A stretch of DNA of 64,000 nucleotides. Source: Suicoccus acidiformans (GTDB taxonomy: Bacteria > Bacillota > Bacilli > Lactobacillales > Aerococcaceae). Position 1 is the first letter of the stretch, and the number at the start of each line of letters is the position of its first letter. The stretch is from positions 2,356,001 through 2,420,000 of the forward strand of contig NZ_CP023434.1 in NCBI RefSeq assembly GCF_003546865.1. Reading direction: 5' to 3'. The notes beneath the pieces were generated by a model, which saw nothing but the letters and a program-made list of their open reading frames with translations, did not search any database and was not told the DNA's origin. This document shows, in pieces, positions 17,249-27,941 of the stretch. Both the position numbers and the translations under genes were made by a program.

Positions 17249-17752
17249 CTAATTTAGAATTTCTTCAACAGTCTTACCACGAAGTTCAGCAACTTCTTCA
17301 GCAACTTTAAGCTGTTGGAGTCCTTCCATCGTAGCAGTAATCATGTTGATTGGTGTGTTTGAACCAAGGGATTTAGAAGTCACATCTTGGATACCCGCTA
17401 ATTCAACAATCGCACGAACAGGTCCACCGGCAGCAACTCCAGAACCGGCAGCAGCTGGTTTTAAGAGAACTTTACCACCACAGAATTCACCAAGGACTTC
17501 ATGAGGGATGGTTGAACCAGTCATTGGTACGGTGATCATTTTCTTCTTAGCGTCTTCAATCGCCTTACGGATTGCTTCAGGAACTTCTTGCGCTTTACCT
17601 GTACCAAATCCTACATGTCCTTCACGGTCACCTACAACGACTAAAGCTGAGAAACGTAGACGACGTCCACCTTTAACAACCTTTGTGACACGATTAATCG
17701 CAACAACGCGATCTTCGATTTCACCTAATGTTTCAGGGTTTACATATTCCAT
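17249..17752 (-). CDS. rpsE: Ribosomal protein uS5
   Basis: Small-subunit body protein involved in decoding fidelity and mRNA unwinding. 167 residues with the double-stranded-RNA-binding N-terminal domain ([22 protein letters not shown]) and the S5 C-terminal domain ([23 protein letters not shown]). Sites of known spectinomycin-resistance changes look wild type (VVKGGR). Confidence 0.97.
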   Translation of the reverse strand: MEYVNPETLGEIEDRVVAINRVTKVVKGGRRLRFSALVVVGDREGHVGFGTGKAQEVPEAIRKAIEDAKKKMITVPMTGSTIPHEVLGEFCGGKVLLKPAAAGSGVAAGGPVRAIVELAGIQDVTSKSLGSNTPINMITATMEGLQQLKVAEEVAELRGKTVEEILN

Positions 17753-17775
17753 TCAATCTTTACCTCCTTATCCGA

Positions 17776-18129
17776 TTAGAATTCTAAACCGTTCTCACGA
17801 GCGGCTTCAGCCAATGCTGCAACTCGGCCATGGTATACATATCCACCACGGTCAAATACAACTGTTTTAATGCCTTTTTCTTGAGCACGTTCAGCAACCA
17901 ATTTACCAACTGCTTTGGCTTGGTCAACTTTGGTTCCTTCAATATTATCATCTAAACTTGAGGCACTGACAAGCGTCACACCCTCTACGTCATCAATAAC
18001 TTGAGCATAGATGTTGGTGTTCGAACGGAACACGTTCAAGCGTGGGCACTCAGCAGTCCCAGAAATTTTATTACGAATACGCATATGGCGCTTCTTACGT
18101 TGTTTATTCTTATCTGGTTTTGTAATCAT
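17776..18129 (-). CDS. rplR: Ribosomal protein uL18
   Basis: Binds 5S rRNA with uL5 and bL25. 117 residues with a basic N-terminus ([11 protein letters not shown]), the [16 protein letters not shown] strand region and [26 protein letters not shown] at the end. Confidence 0.97.
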   Translation of the reverse strand: MITKPDKNKQRKKRHMRIRNKISGTAECPRLNVFRSNTNIYAQVIDDVEGVTLVSASSLDDNIEGTKVDQAKAVGKLVAERAQEKGIKTVVFDRGGYVYHGRVAALAEAARENGLEF

Positions 18130-18172
18130 ATTGTCACCTCTTTATTTGGAATATCATGCAGCAAGTAAGTTA

Positions 18173-18709
18173 TTACTTACCAGTCTTACCTTCTTTACGA
18201 CGTACATATTCGTCAACATAACGAATACCTTTACCTTTGTAGGGCTCTGGTGGACGAACGGCACGAATATTCGCGGCTAATTCGCCAACTTTCTCTTTGT
18301 TGAAGCCTTCAACAATAATTTGTGTGTTGCTTGGTACGTCAATTGCAACACCTTCGCCTGCTTCAAATTCAACTGGGTGAGATAGACCGACGTTCAAGAC
18401 AAGTTTGTTGCCTTGTTTTTGTGCACGGTATCCAACACCGATCAGTTCCAATTCTTTCTTGAAACCAGTTGAGACACCTTCAATCATGTTTGCTACTAAT
18501 GAGCGTGTAGTTCCATGGATTGAGCGGTTTTCTTTTTGATCGTTTGGACGTGTAAAAGTAATTACATTATCCTCTACATTTACTGCAATGGCGGGACTTA
18601 ACTCACGAGTTAATTCGCCTTTAGGTCCTTTAACAGTCACAGTGTTTCCGTTTAATTCAACGGTTACGCCGGATGGGATTTCGATGGGTTTATTTCCAAT
18701 ACGACTCAC
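18173..18709 (-). CDS. rplF: Ribosomal protein uL6
   Basis: Large-subunit protein near the GTPase centre. 178 residues; [15 protein letters not shown] opens it and [25 protein letters not shown] is the C-terminal signature. Confidence 0.97.
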   Translation of the reverse strand: MSRIGNKPIEIPSGVTVELNGNTVTVKGPKGELTRELSPAIAVNVEDNVITFTRPNDQKENRSIHGTTRSLVANMIEGVSTGFKKELELIGVGYRAQKQGNKLVLNVGLSHPVEFEAGEGVAIDVPSNTQIIVEGFNKEKVGELAANIRAVRPPEPYKGKGIRYVDEYVRRKEGKTGK

Positions 18710-18749
18710 AGGACCGCACCTCCTTATATTCTATAATATTTTTGTGAAA

Positions 18750-19148
18750 TTACCAAACGTAAGCTAAGATTTCGCCGCCGATACCTTGTTGGCGAGCAAC
18801 TTTATCAGTTACAACTCCATTTGAAGTTGAAACAATCGCGATTCCTAAGCCGTTTAGTACTTTAGGCATTTCTTCAGCTTGCGCATATACGCGAAGACCT
18901 GGTTTAGAAATACGTTTTAAGCCTGAAATAACTTTCTCGTCATTGCGACCATATTTCAATTTAACGGTGATTACGTTTTGTTTGTTATCTTCTTCTACTT
19001 CGTAACCTTTGATGAAACCTTCGTTTTTCAAAATTTCAGCAATGGCAACTTTCATATTTGAAGATGGAGCAGATACAGTTTGATGCATTTGTGCATTTGC
19101 ATTACGGATGCGTGTTAGAAAGTCCGCAATTGGATCTGTCATTACCAT
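18750..19148 (-). CDS. rpsH: Ribosomal protein uS8
   Basis: Primary 16S-binding protein of the central domain. 132 residues, [18 protein letters not shown] at the N-terminus and [20 protein letters not shown] near the end. aggagg is 9 bases before the first ATG. In Gamma-proteobacteria S8 represses the spc operon; whether that applies here is unknown. Confidence 0.97.
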   Translation of the reverse strand: MVMTDPIADFLTRIRNANAQMHQTVSAPSSNMKVAIAEILKNEGFIKGYEVEEDNKQNVITVKLKYGRNDEKVISGLKRISKPGLRVYAQAEEMPKVLNGLGIAIVSTSNGVVTDKVARQQGIGGEILAYVW

Positions 19149-19184
19149 ATAGTGTTACCTCCTTAATCTTTCTGTAAAATAAGA

Positions 19185-19370
19185 TTACCAGCTTGCTTTT
19201 TTCACGCCAGGAATTTGACCTTTGTAGGCAAGTTCGCGGAAGCAAATACGGCACAATTTGAACTTACGATATACAGAATGTGGACGTCCGCATCGTTCGC
19301 AGCGTGTGTAGTTACGAACGGAATATTTAGCGTCTTTTTTGTTCTTTTCGATCATTGATTTTCTAGCCAA
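19185..19370 (-). CDS. rpsN: Ribosomal protein uS14, zinc-binding type Z
   Basis: A 61-residue protein with a four-cysteine zinc ribbon (CERCGRP and CRICF). This is the short zinc-binding form typical of Firmicutes. A zinc-free paralogue often exists elsewhere but is not in this window. Confidence 0.97.
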   Translation of the reverse strand: MARKSMIEKNKKDAKYSVRNYTRCERCGRPHSVYRKFKLCRICFRELAYKGQIPGVKKASW

Positions 19371-19388
19371 TTCATTCGCCTCCTTATA

Positions 19389-19931
19389 TTATTTTCTAAA
19401 TGGCATGCCTAGTTCTTTAAGTAGGGCATGTGATTCTTCGTCAGTTTTCGCAGTCGTTACAATTACGATATCCATCCCGCGAACACGGTCAACATTATCG
19501 TAGCTGATTTCTGGGAAAATTAATTGTTCTTTAACACCTAGTGTGTAGTTACCACGGCCGTCGAATGCGCGTGTTGAAATACCTTGGAAGTCACGTACAC
19601 GTGGGAGTGATACGCTAATCAACTTATCTAAGAAGTCATACATGCGTTTGCCGCGTAGCGTTACTTTAGTACCAATTGGCATACCTTCACGTAGGCGGAA
19701 ACCTGCGATAGATTTCTTAGCTTTTGTAATCACTGGTTTTTGTCCAGAGATTTGGGTTAACTCTTCCACTGCTTTGTCCAAGTTCTTAGAGTTTGCTACT
19801 GCATCCCCCACACCCATGTTGATGACGATTTTCTCGATTTTTGGAACTTCCATCACTGATGAGTAGTTAAATTGTTCTACTAATTTCGGTGTTACTTCGT
19901 TTAAATATTTCTCTTTCAAACGGTTTTCCAT
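19389..19931 (-). CDS. rplE: Ribosomal protein uL5
   Basis: Central-protuberance protein that contacts 5S rRNA and P-site tRNA. 180 residues; [39 protein letters not shown] and [23 protein letters not shown] are characteristic. Confidence 0.97.
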   Translation of the reverse strand: MENRLKEKYLNEVTPKLVEQFNYSSVMEVPKIEKIVINMGVGDAVANSKNLDKAVEELTQISGQKPVITKAKKSIAGFRLREGMPIGTKVTLRGKRMYDFLDKLISVSLPRVRDFQGISTRAFDGRGNYTLGVKEQLIFPEISYDNVDRVRGMDIVIVTTAKTDEESHALLKELGMPFRK

Positions 19932-19958
19932 TGAAACAAGTCCTCCTTCCCCAAAATA

Positions 19959-20264
19959 TTAGTTAATTGTTTCGTTTGTTTTCTTAGAATAACGCACTTT
20001 CTTACCATCTTCCATACGGTAGCCAACGCGTGTTAGTTCACCGTTTGACGGGTCGATTAACTGCACATTAGATACATGGATTGGTGCAGGGAATTCTTCG
20101 ATTCCGCCTGTTGAAAGTTGAGATGGTTTTTGATGACGTTTACGGATGTTTACACCCTCAACGATTACGCGATCTTCTTTCGGCAATGTTTTAAGAACAG
20201 TTCCTTCTTGGCCTTTATCGCGTCCTGCGATTAGACGAACTGTGTCACCTGCTTTAATTCGCAT
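19959..20264 (-). CDS. rplX: Ribosomal protein uL24
   Basis: Assembly initiator of the large subunit with a KOW motif ([20 protein letters not shown]). 101 residues. Confidence 0.97.
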   Translation of the reverse strand: MRIKAGDTVRLIAGRDKGQEGTVLKTLPKEDRVIVEGVNIRKRHQKPSQLSTGGIEEFPAPIHVSNVQLIDPSNGELTRVGYRMEDGKKVRYSKKTNETIN

Positions 20265-20289
20265 AGTTCGGTTCCTCCTTGTCAGTGTA

Positions 20290-20658
<369 letters not shown>

Positions 20659-20689
20659 TTATATTCCTCCTTCCGATTGCGAGTTACAA

Positions 20690-20962
20690 TTAGATGATAA
20701 TAGCTTCTTCTACTACATCCAATAAGCGGAAGCGTTTCGTTTTAGACAATGGACGAGTTTCCATGATTGTCACGATGTCGCCTTCTTTTGCACGGTTGTT
20801 CTCATCATGGGCTGTATATTTCTTAGAGTATTTAATACGTTTACCATATTTCGGATGAGTTTTACGTGTTTCTACTTGGACGATAATTGTTTTATCGTTT
20901 TTGTCTGACACGACGCGACCACGGTATACTTTACGTTGATTACGTTCTTGTACTTCAGTCAT
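20690..20962 (-). CDS. rpsQ: Ribosomal protein uS17
   Basis: Primary 16S-binding OB-fold protein. 90 residues with [22 protein letters not shown] and [23 protein letters not shown]. Confidence 0.97.
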   Translation of the reverse strand: MTEVQERNQRKVYRGRVVSDKNDKTIIVQVETRKTHPKYGKRIKYSKKYTAHDENNRAKEGDIVTIMETRPLSKTKRFRLLDVVEEAIII

Positions 20963-20983
20963 TTATTTGCCTCCTTTGCCTTC

Positions 20984-21181
20984 TTATTGTTCAGCCAATT
21001 CTTGCTCGCGCAAAACTGTTTTTATTCTAGCAATTGTTTTACGTACTTTACGTAAACGGGCAGTGTCTTCTAATTGACCAGTTGCTAATTGGAATCGAAG
21101 GTTGAAGAGTTCTTGTTTGTATTCTTTTTCTTTCTCAACCATTTCAGCAGTGGAAAGTTCTCTGATTTCTTTAATTTGCAT
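20984..21181 (-). CDS. rpmC: Ribosomal protein uL29
   Basis: A 65-residue helical hairpin at the tunnel exit. I start it at MQIKEIREL (21181), which overlaps the rplP end by 11 bases, as is common for rplP-rpmC; an upstream in-frame ATG at 21205 would add eight unusual residues. Motif [25 protein letters not shown] is typical. Confidence 0.95.
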   Translation of the reverse strand: MQIKEIRELSTAEMVEKEKEYKQELFNLRFQLATGQLEDTARLRKVRKTIARIKTVLREQELAEQ

Positions 21182-21605
21182 TCGATTCACCACCATATTC
21201 TTCACGTTTTACAAACTTAGTTTTGATTGGTAATTTGTGTGAGGCAAGACGGAATGCTTCGCGAGCTACTTCCTCAGAAACCCCATCAATTTCAAACATA
21301 ATTTTACCACGTTTAACAGGTGCTACCCAGCCTTCTGGAGCCCCTTTACCAGATCCCATACGTACACCAATTGGTTTAGATGTATAAGATTTGTGAGGGA
21401 AAATCTTGATCCAAACTTTCCCACCACGTTTCATGTAACGAGTCATTGCAATACGGGCAGCTTCGATTTGACGGTTGGTAATCCAGCTTGATTCAACCGC
21501 GCGTAAACCGTATGACCCGAAATCTATGTTCTTACCGCCTTTAGCTTCTCCGCGCATTTTGCCACGGAATTCACGGCGGTGTTTCACACGTTTAGGTACT
21601 AACAT
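21171..21605 (-). CDS. rplP: Ribosomal protein uL16
   Basis: Contacts A-site tRNA near the peptidyl-transferase centre. 144 residues; [21 protein letters not shown] and the signature [18 protein letters not shown]. Starts 3 bases after rpsC. Confidence 0.97.
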   Translation of the reverse strand: MLVPKRVKHRREFRGKMRGEAKGGKNIDFGSYGLRAVESSWITNRQIEAARIAMTRYMKRGGKVWIKIFPHKSYTSKPIGVRMGSGKGAPEGWVAPVKRGKIMFEIDGVSEEVAREAFRLASHKLPIKTKFVKREEYGGESNAN

Positions 21606-21608
21606 TGA

Positions 21609-22265
21609 TTAGTTCCCTCCTTCTGTTGTGTTGTTCACTCCAGGTAGGATTTCTCCACGACAGATCCAAACTTTAACTCCTATTTTTCCGTATGTTGTAT
21701 CGGCTTCTTGCCATGAGTAGTCAATATCGGAGCGGAGTGTATGCAATGGTACGGTACCTTCACTATAGTGTTCTGTACGTGCCATATCTGCACCGTTTAG
21801 ACGACCTGAAACTTGAGTTTTGATTCCTTGAGCTCCTGCGCGCATTGCACGTTGGATCGCTTGTTTCTGAGCGCGACGGAATGCTACACGGTTTTCAAGT
21901 TGTTGAGCGATATCTTCTGCGACTAATTTCGCATCTAAGTTAGGCTCTTTGATTTCTACAATGTTGATGTGGATTTTCTTGCCAGTTAAACGGCTCAATT
22001 CAGCGCGAAGTGCATCAACTTCTGCTCCACCTTTACCAATGACCATACCTGGTTTAGCTGTATGGATTGATACGATGACACGGTTTGAAGCACGTTCAAT
22101 TTGAATCGTAGAAACAGAGGCCTCAGCGAATTTCTTCTCGATATGTTCGCGAATCTTTAAATCTTCATGTAAGTAATCAGCGTAGTCCTTGTCTGCATAC
22201 CATTTAGCGTCCCAGTCACGGATAACGCCAACGCGCATGCCAATTGGATTAACTTTTTGACCCAT
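21609..22265 (-). CDS. rpsC: Ribosomal protein uS3
   Basis: mRNA-entry protein with helicase role. 218 residues: N-terminal KH domain ([20 protein letters not shown]) and C-terminal S3 domain ([30 protein letters not shown] region). Confidence 0.97.
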   Translation of the reverse strand: MGQKVNPIGMRVGVIRDWDAKWYADKDYADYLHEDLKIREHIEKKFAEASVSTIQIERASNRVIVSIHTAKPGMVIGKGGAEVDALRAELSRLTGKKIHINIVEIKEPNLDAKLVAEDIAQQLENRVAFRRAQKQAIQRAMRAGAQGIKTQVSGRLNGADMARTEHYSEGTVPLHTLRSDIDYSWQEADTTYGKIGVKVWICRGEILPGVNNTTEGGN

Positions 22266-22269
22266 TCGT

Positions 22270-22626
22270 TTATGCCTCCTCTTTCTCTGATACCACTACA
22301 GTAATGTGGCTTGTTCTTTTGTTGATTGGTGAAGCTGAACCACGAGCACGTGGACGGTAACGTTTCAAGGTTGGTCCTTCGTTTACGAAGGCTTCACTTA
22401 CGTATAAGTTCTCTAAATCTAAATCATAGTTATGTTCTGCATTAGCAATTGCAGACATTAATACTTTCTCTACAACTGGTGAACCAGCTTTAGGCGTGAA
22501 TTTCAAGATTGAAATTGCCTCATCGATGCGTTTACCGCGAATAAGATCGACAACTAAACGTACTTTACGAGGGGCAATACGCACTGTTTTGGCTGTTGCT
22601 TTTGCTGATGTAATTTGTTCTGCCAT
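22270..22626 (-). CDS. rplV: Ribosomal protein uL22
   Basis: Lines the exit tunnel through a long beta-hairpin. 118 residues; [22 protein letters not shown] at the start and the tunnel loop [20 protein letters not shown]. Confidence 0.97.
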   Translation of the reverse strand: MAEQITSAKATAKTVRIAPRKVRLVVDLIRGKRIDEAISILKFTPKAGSPVVEKVLMSAIANAEHNYDLDLENLYVSEAFVNEGPTLKRYRPRARGSASPINKRTSHITVVVSEKEEA

Positions 22627-22641
22627 CTATTTCCCTCCTAA

Positions 22642-22923
22642 TTAACGTTTGCTTGTTTGACGGTCATCTTTACTGTGTCCACGGTATGTACGTGTTGGAG
22701 CGAATTCTCCTAATTTGTGTCCTACCATATCTTCTTGGATATATACAGGAACGTGTTTACGTCCGTCATATACTGCAATGGTTAATCCGATGAAGTTCGG
22801 GAAGATGGTTGAACGACGAGACCATGTTTTGATGACTTGTTTTTTCGAATTGTTTTCTTGTTCTTGAACCTTTTTCATCAAATGCTCATCGACGAAAGGT
22901 CCTTTTTTCAAACTACGTGCCAC
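22642..22923 (-). CDS. rpsS: Ribosomal protein uS19
   Basis: Small-subunit head protein. 93 residues, [19 protein letters not shown] and [18 protein letters not shown]. Confidence 0.97.
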   Translation of the reverse strand: MARSLKKGPFVDEHLMKKVQEQENNSKKQVIKTWSRRSTIFPNFIGLTIAVYDGRKHVPVYIQEDMVGHKLGEFAPTRTYRGHSKDDRQTSKR

Positions 22924-22956
22924 TGTGTAGCCTCCCTTCAGCTGACTTTATTTAAC

Positions 22957-23796
22957 TTACTTTCTCTTCGTACGACGTCCACGTACAATAAGTTTGCTTG
23001 ATTTTTTCTTCTTGTTGCGAGTTTTGAGACCCAAAGTCTTCTTACCCCATGGAGATAATGGTGAAGGTCTACCAATTGGAGCACGGCCTTCCCCACCACC
23101 GTGTGGGTGATCGTTCGGGTTCATAACAGATCCGCGTACGGTTGGGCGTTTAGACATCCAGCGTGAACGACCTGCTTTACCTACGTTAATTAGTTCGTGT
23201 TGTTCGTTACCTACTGTACCGACTGTAGCGCGGCAAGTTGAAAGGATCATACGAACTTCACCAGAAGCTAGACGGACAAGGGTGTATTTACCTTCTTGAC
23301 CTAATACTTGAGCAGCAGTACCTGCTGAACGTACTAATTGTCCACCTTTACCTGGCTTCATTTCAATGTTATGGATGAATGTACCCACTGGGATATTTAC
23401 TAATGGAAGAGCATTCCCTACTTGGATATCCGCTTGTGGACCTGATTCAATCTTCTGACCTACTTTAAGGCCTTTAGGTGCTAGGATGTAAGTTTTCACA
23501 CCGTCTTCGTAGTGAACTAAAGCGATGTTTGCGGTACGGTTTGGATCGTACTCAATTGTACGAACTGTTCCGACAACTCCATCTTTATTACGTTTAAAGT
23601 CGATTACACGGTAAGCACGTTTGTGACCGCCACCTTTATGGCGAACAGTGATTTTACCTTGTTTGCTGCGACCTGCATTTTGTTTCTTTGGTTCAAGCAA
23701 TGATTTCTCAGGTTTATTTGTAGTGATCTCTGAGAAGTCATAGCCTGTCATATTACGACGTCCGTTTGTCGTCGCTTTATAATGTTTAATCGCCAC
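22957..23796 (-). CDS. rplB: Ribosomal protein uL2
   Basis: Essential for subunit joining and peptidyl-transferase structure. 279 residues; [16 protein letters not shown] in the N-terminal RNA-binding part and [19 protein letters not shown] with the conserved functional His near the C-terminus. Confidence 0.97.
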   Translation of the reverse strand: MAIKHYKATTNGRRNMTGYDFSEITTNKPEKSLLEPKKQNAGRSKQGKITVRHKGGGHKRAYRVIDFKRNKDGVVGTVRTIEYDPNRTANIALVHYEDGVKTYILAPKGLKVGQKIESGPQADIQVGNALPLVNIPVGTFIHNIEMKPGKGGQLVRSAGTAAQVLGQEGKYTLVRLASGEVRMILSTCRATVGTVGNEQHELINVGKAGRSRWMSKRPTVRGSVMNPNDHPHGGGEGRAPIGRPSPLSPWGKKTLGLKTRNKKKKSSKLIVRGRRTKRK

Positions 23797-23831
23797 AGTT
23801 TGTCCCTCCTATTTACTTAGTATTGCTCGAA

Positions 23832-24131
23832 TTACTCTTCTGTGCTTGCTTGGAATAATTCGATATCTGCTGATGCGTCGGTTAACGTTACAATTGCTTT
23901 CTTGTAGCGGCGTGTATAACCTTGGTAACGTCCCATACGTTTTAATTTACCATCCACATTGATTGTGTTAACTTTCTTGACTTCAACACCTTCAAATAGA
24001 GCTTCGACGGCTTGTTTAATAAGGTTTTTGTTAGCGCGACGGTCTACTTCAAACGTATATTTCTTCTCGTCAATATCGTTCATTGATTGCTCAGTGATGA
24101 CCGGGCGTAAGATTACTTCTGAAAATTCCAT
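23832..24131 (-). CDS. rplW: Ribosomal protein uL23
   Basis: Tunnel-exit protein that docks trigger factor and SRP. 99 residues; [15 protein letters not shown] and [27 protein letters not shown]. Its start shares one base with the rplD stop. Confidence 0.97.
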   Translation of the reverse strand: MEFSEVILRPVITEQSMNDIDEKKYTFEVDRRANKNLIKQAVEALFEGVEVKKVNTINVDGKLKRMGRYQGYTRRYKKAIVTLTDASADIELFQASTEE

Positions 24132-24757
24132 TATGCTAAAGCCTCCTCTACAGTGGATAATGCGGTTTGTGTGAATAGGACTTTATCATAATTAACCACG
24201 TCTAATACGTTAACGTTCAAGCTATCGATAACTTTTACGTTTGGTAAGTTGCGTGCAGACAAGTATGCATTGTCATTGTCTTGTTCAACTACTAAAAGCA
24301 CTTTTGTATCGATATCTAAGTTTTGAAGAACTGCTTTGAATGCTTGTGTTTTTGGTTGTTCGAATGATAAAGCATCTACGACAACAAGAGCATCCTCTTG
24401 TACTTTCTGAGAAAGCGCAGATTTAATCGCTAATCTACGAACTTTCTTTGGTAGTTTGTAGCTGTAGTTGCGTTCTGTGGTTGGTCCGAATACGACTCCA
24501 CCGCCAACCCATTGTGGTGAACGGATTGATCCTTGACGAGCACGACCTGTACCTTTCTGTCTCCAAGGTTTGCGTCCCCCGCCGCGAACTGCACTACGGT
24601 TTTTAACTGCGTGTGTTCCTTGGCGCATTGATGCACGTTGCATAATAACTGCATCGTATAATACTGCTTCATTTGGTTCGATACCAAATACGGCTTCGTT
24701 TAATTCGATTTCTCCGTTTTGGCTACCGTCTTGTTTAAATAATGTCACTTTAGGCAT
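24131..24757 (-). CDS. rplD: Ribosomal protein uL4
   Basis: Lines the tunnel constriction. 208 residues; the extended loop [20 protein letters not shown] is intact, without visible macrolide-resistance changes. In E. coli L4 represses this operon; no such site is recognised here. Confidence 0.97.
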   Translation of the reverse strand: MPKVTLFKQDGSQNGEIELNEAVFGIEPNEAVLYDAVIMQRASMRQGTHAVKNRSAVRGGGRKPWRQKGTGRARQGSIRSPQWVGGGVVFGPTTERNYSYKLPKKVRRLAIKSALSQKVQEDALVVVDALSFEQPKTQAFKAVLQNLDIDTKVLLVVEQDNDNAYLSARNLPNVKVIDSLNVNVLDVVNYDKVLFTQTALSTVEEALA

Positions 24758-24783
24758 TTAAATATCCTCCTTCCATTCCCTTA

Positions 24784-25416
24784 CTAAACAGATTTAACTG
24801 CTTGTTTGATTTCGACTAATGATTTCTTAGCTCCCGGAACGTTTCCTTTAATAAGGAGGACATTATCTTCCGGTTGAACTGCAACGATCTCTAAGTTTTG
24901 GATTGTCACAGTTTGGCCACCCATTTGACCTGGTAATTTCTTTCCTTTGAATACGCGACTTGGGTCAGCAGCCATTGCCATTGCCCCTGGTCCGCGGTGG
25001 TAACGAGAACCGTGAGCCATTGGTCCACGTGCTTGGCCGTGACGTTTGATAGCCCCTTGGAAACCTTTACCTTTGGATGTACCCGTCACATCGACGATAT
25101 CACCAACTGCGAATGTTTCTACTGTGATTTCTTGTCCAACTTCATATTCTCCTAGCTCGACATCACGAAACTCGCGAATGAAGCGCTTAGGAGTAGCATC
25201 TGCTTTTGCTACATGACCTTTATGCGGTTTGTTAGCTAATACTTCACGTTTATCTTGGAAACCTAACTGAACAGCTTCGTATCCGTCTGTTTCGTTTGTT
25301 TTTACTTGTAAAACAACGTTAGGTTCAGCTTGGATAACTGTTACAGGAATAAGTTCTCCGTTTTCAGTAAAGAATTGCGTCATACCGACTTTTGTTCCTA
25401 AGATTCCTTTGGTCAT
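24784..25416 (-). CDS. rplC: Ribosomal protein uL3
   Basis: Early assembly protein whose loop reaches the peptidyl-transferase centre. 210 residues; [16 protein letters not shown] and [20 protein letters not shown] then GMGQMGGQ-like [16 protein letters not shown]. Confidence 0.97.
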   Translation of the reverse strand: MTKGILGTKVGMTQFFTENGELIPVTVIQAEPNVVLQVKTNETDGYEAVQLGFQDKREVLANKPHKGHVAKADATPKRFIREFRDVELGEYEVGQEITVETFAVGDIVDVTGTSKGKGFQGAIKRHGQARGPMAHGSRYHRGPGAMAMAADPSRVFKGKKLPGQMGGQTVTIQNLEIVAVQPEDNVLLIKGNVPGAKKSLVEIKQAVKSV

Positions 25417-25443
25417 GAGTACACCTCCGTTTTATTTATTTTT

Positions 25444-25752
25444 TTATAATTTAATTTCGACATCCACACCACTAGGTAAATCTAATTTCATCAATGCATC
25501 AACTGTTTGAGCTGTTGGATTGATGATATCGATTAAACGTTTGTGTGTGCGCATTTCGAATTGCTCACGTGAATCTTTGTCTTTGTGCGGTGAACGGATA
25601 ACAGTATATACTGAACGATCTGTTGGTAATGGAATAGGTCCAGCCGTTTCTGCTCCAGTTCTTTGCGCTGATTCAACGATTTTATTCGCTGATACATCAA
25701 GAGCACGGTGCTCATATGCTTTTAAGCGAATACGAATTTTTTGGTTTGCCAT
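25444..25752 (-). CDS. rpsJ: Ribosomal protein uS10
   Basis: Small-subunit head protein, also the NusE antitermination factor. 102 residues; [21 protein letters not shown] and the loop [20 protein letters not shown]. First gene of the 29-gene superoperon; gaggagg precedes the start. Confidence 0.97.
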   Translation of the reverse strand: MANQKIRIRLKAYEHRALDVSANKIVESAQRTGAETAGPIPLPTDRSVYTVIRSPHKDKDSREQFEMRTHKRLIDIINPTAQTVDALMKLDLPSGVDVEIKL

Positions 25753-25756
25753 GTGA

Positions 25757-25926
25757 GTTCCTCCTCGTCAATTTTTAGAAAATGACTTGCTCCACAGGAA
25801 TTACCGACCGCCAGTGGCAACATATCCTAGCGTGTCGCAACCTCCTATTTCAACGCTGTCAAGGTCATCCAGAGTATATCCTGATGACACAACGAGTATT
25901 ATACCGAAACAAATCGCGAGACGCAA
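25757..25926 (-). promoter_or_regulatory. Promoter and 5' leader of the S10 operon
   Basis: On the minus strand TTGCGT (25921-25926), a 17-base spacer and TATAAT (25898-25903) form a good promoter. Transcription would start near 25890, giving about 135 untranslated bases before rpsJ. An unexplained aggagg (near 25843) lies upstream in this leader. I see no intrinsic terminator and no recognised ribosomal-protein-binding motif. Together with bases to 26049, the rest of the gap would hold the promoter of the divergent methyltransferase gene. Confidence 0.6.
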
Positions 25927-26049
25927 GCACTTTTTGCCAAATAAATTCATTTGTTATATAATATGGCGTATTCTCATCCAAGTTTAATATATTGCCATTA
26001 ATCCCCAAAGCTACTGTTAATATAGATAGATTAGACCAAGGAGCCAATC

Positions 26050-26823
26050 ATGTTTATTACCCATTCCAAAAAAGCACACCCCCCTGCTATCCAACGGGCT
26101 GAAGCTATCGCGGATCGTTATCAATTAGACTTTTATCCCCGCACGAAGCTAGCTATTACAAAGATGATGACCCAGCTAAAAGACGATGCCTTCGTCGTCG
26201 GCAACGACTTTAATGAACTTTACCTGCAAGAAGAAGCCACCAAAGCCTTGCGCTTTCACCCGAGCTTTGGCAAATTGCGCATTTATCACCTAAATCATAC
26301 TGGCTATGATCCACTTATTGACGTATGCAACCTTCAAGCGGGCGACACCTTCCTCGACTGCACAATGGGATTGGCAGCCGATAGCCTAGTTGCAAGTTAT
26401 ACTGTTGGTCCATCAGGCCATGTTCAAGCGGTTGAGGGAAGCTTTCCGATTTACTTACTTGTCAGCTTAGGCCTCAAACAATATGCGGAAGACGACACCC
26501 TAATTGAAGCGATGCGCCGCATCGATTGCATCCACTCTGATTACTTAACACATTTAAAAGGGCTTGCTGATAAGTCATTTGACGTGGTCTACTTCGACCC
26601 GATGTTCACCGAAGCGATCGAAACCTCCACTGCTATCCGTGATTTAGATCAAGCAACCCTGAAAGATGATTTGCCACTAGAGGCTATCCAAGAAGCTAGA
26701 CGGGTCGCCAAACGCCGAGTCGTTCTAAAAGACCACTTCCGTAGCCAGCGCTTTGAGACTTTAGGCTTCACGCGAATTATCCGCCCTTCCAGCCGGGTTC
26801 ATTATGGCTACATCGACGTTTAA
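26050..26823 (+). CDS. RsmJ-like class I SAM-dependent methyltransferase
   Basis: A 257-residue soluble protein. The Rossmann core begins with FLDCTMGLAADSLVAS (SAM loop), then VQAVEGSFPIYLLVSLGL and the catalytic-region motif VVYFDPMF. That DPMF motif and the overall order are like RsmJ, which makes m2G1516 in 16S rRNA; Firmicute members are poorly characterised. It is transcribed divergently from the ribosomal operon and ends before a strong terminator. The RNA substrate is inferred, not shown. Confidence 0.75.
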   Translation: MFITHSKKAHPPAIQRAEAIADRYQLDFYPRTKLAITKMMTQLKDDAFVVGNDFNELYLQEEATKALRFHPSFGKLRIYHLNHTGYDPLIDVCNLQAGDTFLDCTMGLAADSLVASYTVGPSGHVQAVEGSFPIYLLVSLGLKQYAEDDTLIEAMRRIDCIHSDYLTHLKGLADKSFDVVYFDPMFTEAIETSTAIRDLDQATLKDDLPLEAIQEARRVAKRRVVLKDHFRSQRFETLGFTRIIRPSSRVHYGYIDV

Positions 26824-26880
26824 GTTTACACCCATCCTGTTGACTCTTGTCAATGCGGCTTCCGATTAATAGCACAAATA

Positions 26881-26924
26881 AACCTCACCCCCTGACGCTT
26901 GTTTACGAACCAGGGGGTGAGGTT
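26881..26924. terminator. Terminator between the methyltransferase gene and tyrA
   Basis: A perfect 14-bp stem (aacctcaccccctg / cagggggtgaggtt) with a 16-base loop, between convergent genes. T-richness after it is modest on both strands. Bases 26925-27047 hold nothing I can recognise. Confidence 0.75.
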
Positions 26925-27047
26925 AGATTGTAAATTTAAAAGACTAGACGAATACACAAGTAATTTAAGTCCTTCTTTCTGCGCAAGTCACCGTTCTACG
27001 AAACTTAATGTCCACTAGGAAAGACCGCTATCGAAAGAAGCATCACA

Positions 27048-27941
27048 TTATGGCGCTACATTCCTTGCAATATTCAACTTCAAATCGGTCTGCTCTAAAC
27101 TGCTTCGGCGCTTGGTGGACTCCCGGAACATCTCTTTCAAGTCTTGGCTGTTCGATGTCTGAATGGCTTGCTTCATTGCTTGCCACTCCGTCTCAAAGGC
27201 AGCCATCGATTCCAACAAAGATTCCTTATTATATAGGAAGAGTTGCGCCCAAAGCTCATCATTAATCTTCGCAATTCGGGTCAATTCTCGGAAACTATCC
27301 CCGACAAAGCTTGCCGTATCCCGATCATGGCGGTCACTATTCATCAAAGCGACGGCTAGCACATGGCATAATTGACTGGTATAGGCAATCATCTCATCAT
27401 GAAATTCCGGCGTCACATGGGTAATCCGGCGAAAGCCAATCGCATCCAGTATCAATTCTAGCTTGTCGATGTTAGCTTGTTGATTTCTCGGGCGAGGCAT
27501 CAATAGGTAATTTGCCCCATGGAAGACACCTGCTTCCGCATATTCATAACCTTGGTTTTCCCGACCGGCCATTGGATGGCCAAAGATGTAATCCACATCC
27601 GGGCGCAAAATCGCCTCAACTTGCTGGATTAAACTGCCCTTAACACCGACGGTATCGGTAATAATGGCTCCTTTTTTGAAAGCATCTTGATGGGTTTGGA
27701 TAAAGTCAACTAAGTCATCTGGATACAGAGAAATTATCACGACATCCGCTTGTTGGAGGATGCTCTCATTGCTGGTTTCTCCCTGAGTGATAATTCGCTC
27801 GTCGAGGGCCCGCTGAATGGTCGCTGCATTCGTATCAATCCCTAACAAATTCACATGTATGACATTCTGCGCCCTCAGTCCTTTGGCAAAAGATCCGCCA
27901 ATAACCCCCAAGCCGACTAAGGCAATATTAAGCGGTCGCAT
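27048..27941 (-). CDS. tyrA: Prephenate dehydrogenase
   Basis: Oxidatively decarboxylates prephenate to 4-hydroxyphenylpyruvate for tyrosine synthesis. 297 residues; the N-terminal Rossmann motif LVGLGVIGGSFAKGL binds NAD(P), and the central FGHPMAGRENQG contains the catalytic His. No ACT domain is present. The start at 27941 has a ggaggag site; it overlaps pheA by 14 bases. It is the last gene of the transporter-glnQ-pheA-tyrA operon, so it falls under the Phe/Tyr leader described at 32080-32354. Confidence 0.95.
   Translation of the reverse strand: MRPLNIALVGLGVIGGSFAKGLRAQNVIHVNLLGIDTNAATIQRALDERIITQGETSNESILQQADVVIISLYPDDLVDFIQTHQDAFKKGAIITDTVGVKGSLIQQVEAILRPDVDYIFGHPMAGRENQGYEYAEAGVFHGANYLLMPRPRNQQANIDKLELILDAIGFRRITHVTPEFHDEMIAYTSQLCHVLAVALMNSDRHDRDTASFVGDSFRELTRIAKINDELWAQLFLYNKESLLESMAAFETEWQAMKQAIQTSNSQDLKEMFRESTKRRSSLEQTDLKLNIARNVAP

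Noticed and set aside
25752-25830. Possible leader peptide MLPLAVGNSC... in the S10 leader
   Set aside because: Its ATG is about 17 bases from the nearest aggagg, and the frame runs past the rpsJ start before stopping; no codon bias pointing to a regulatory amino acid.
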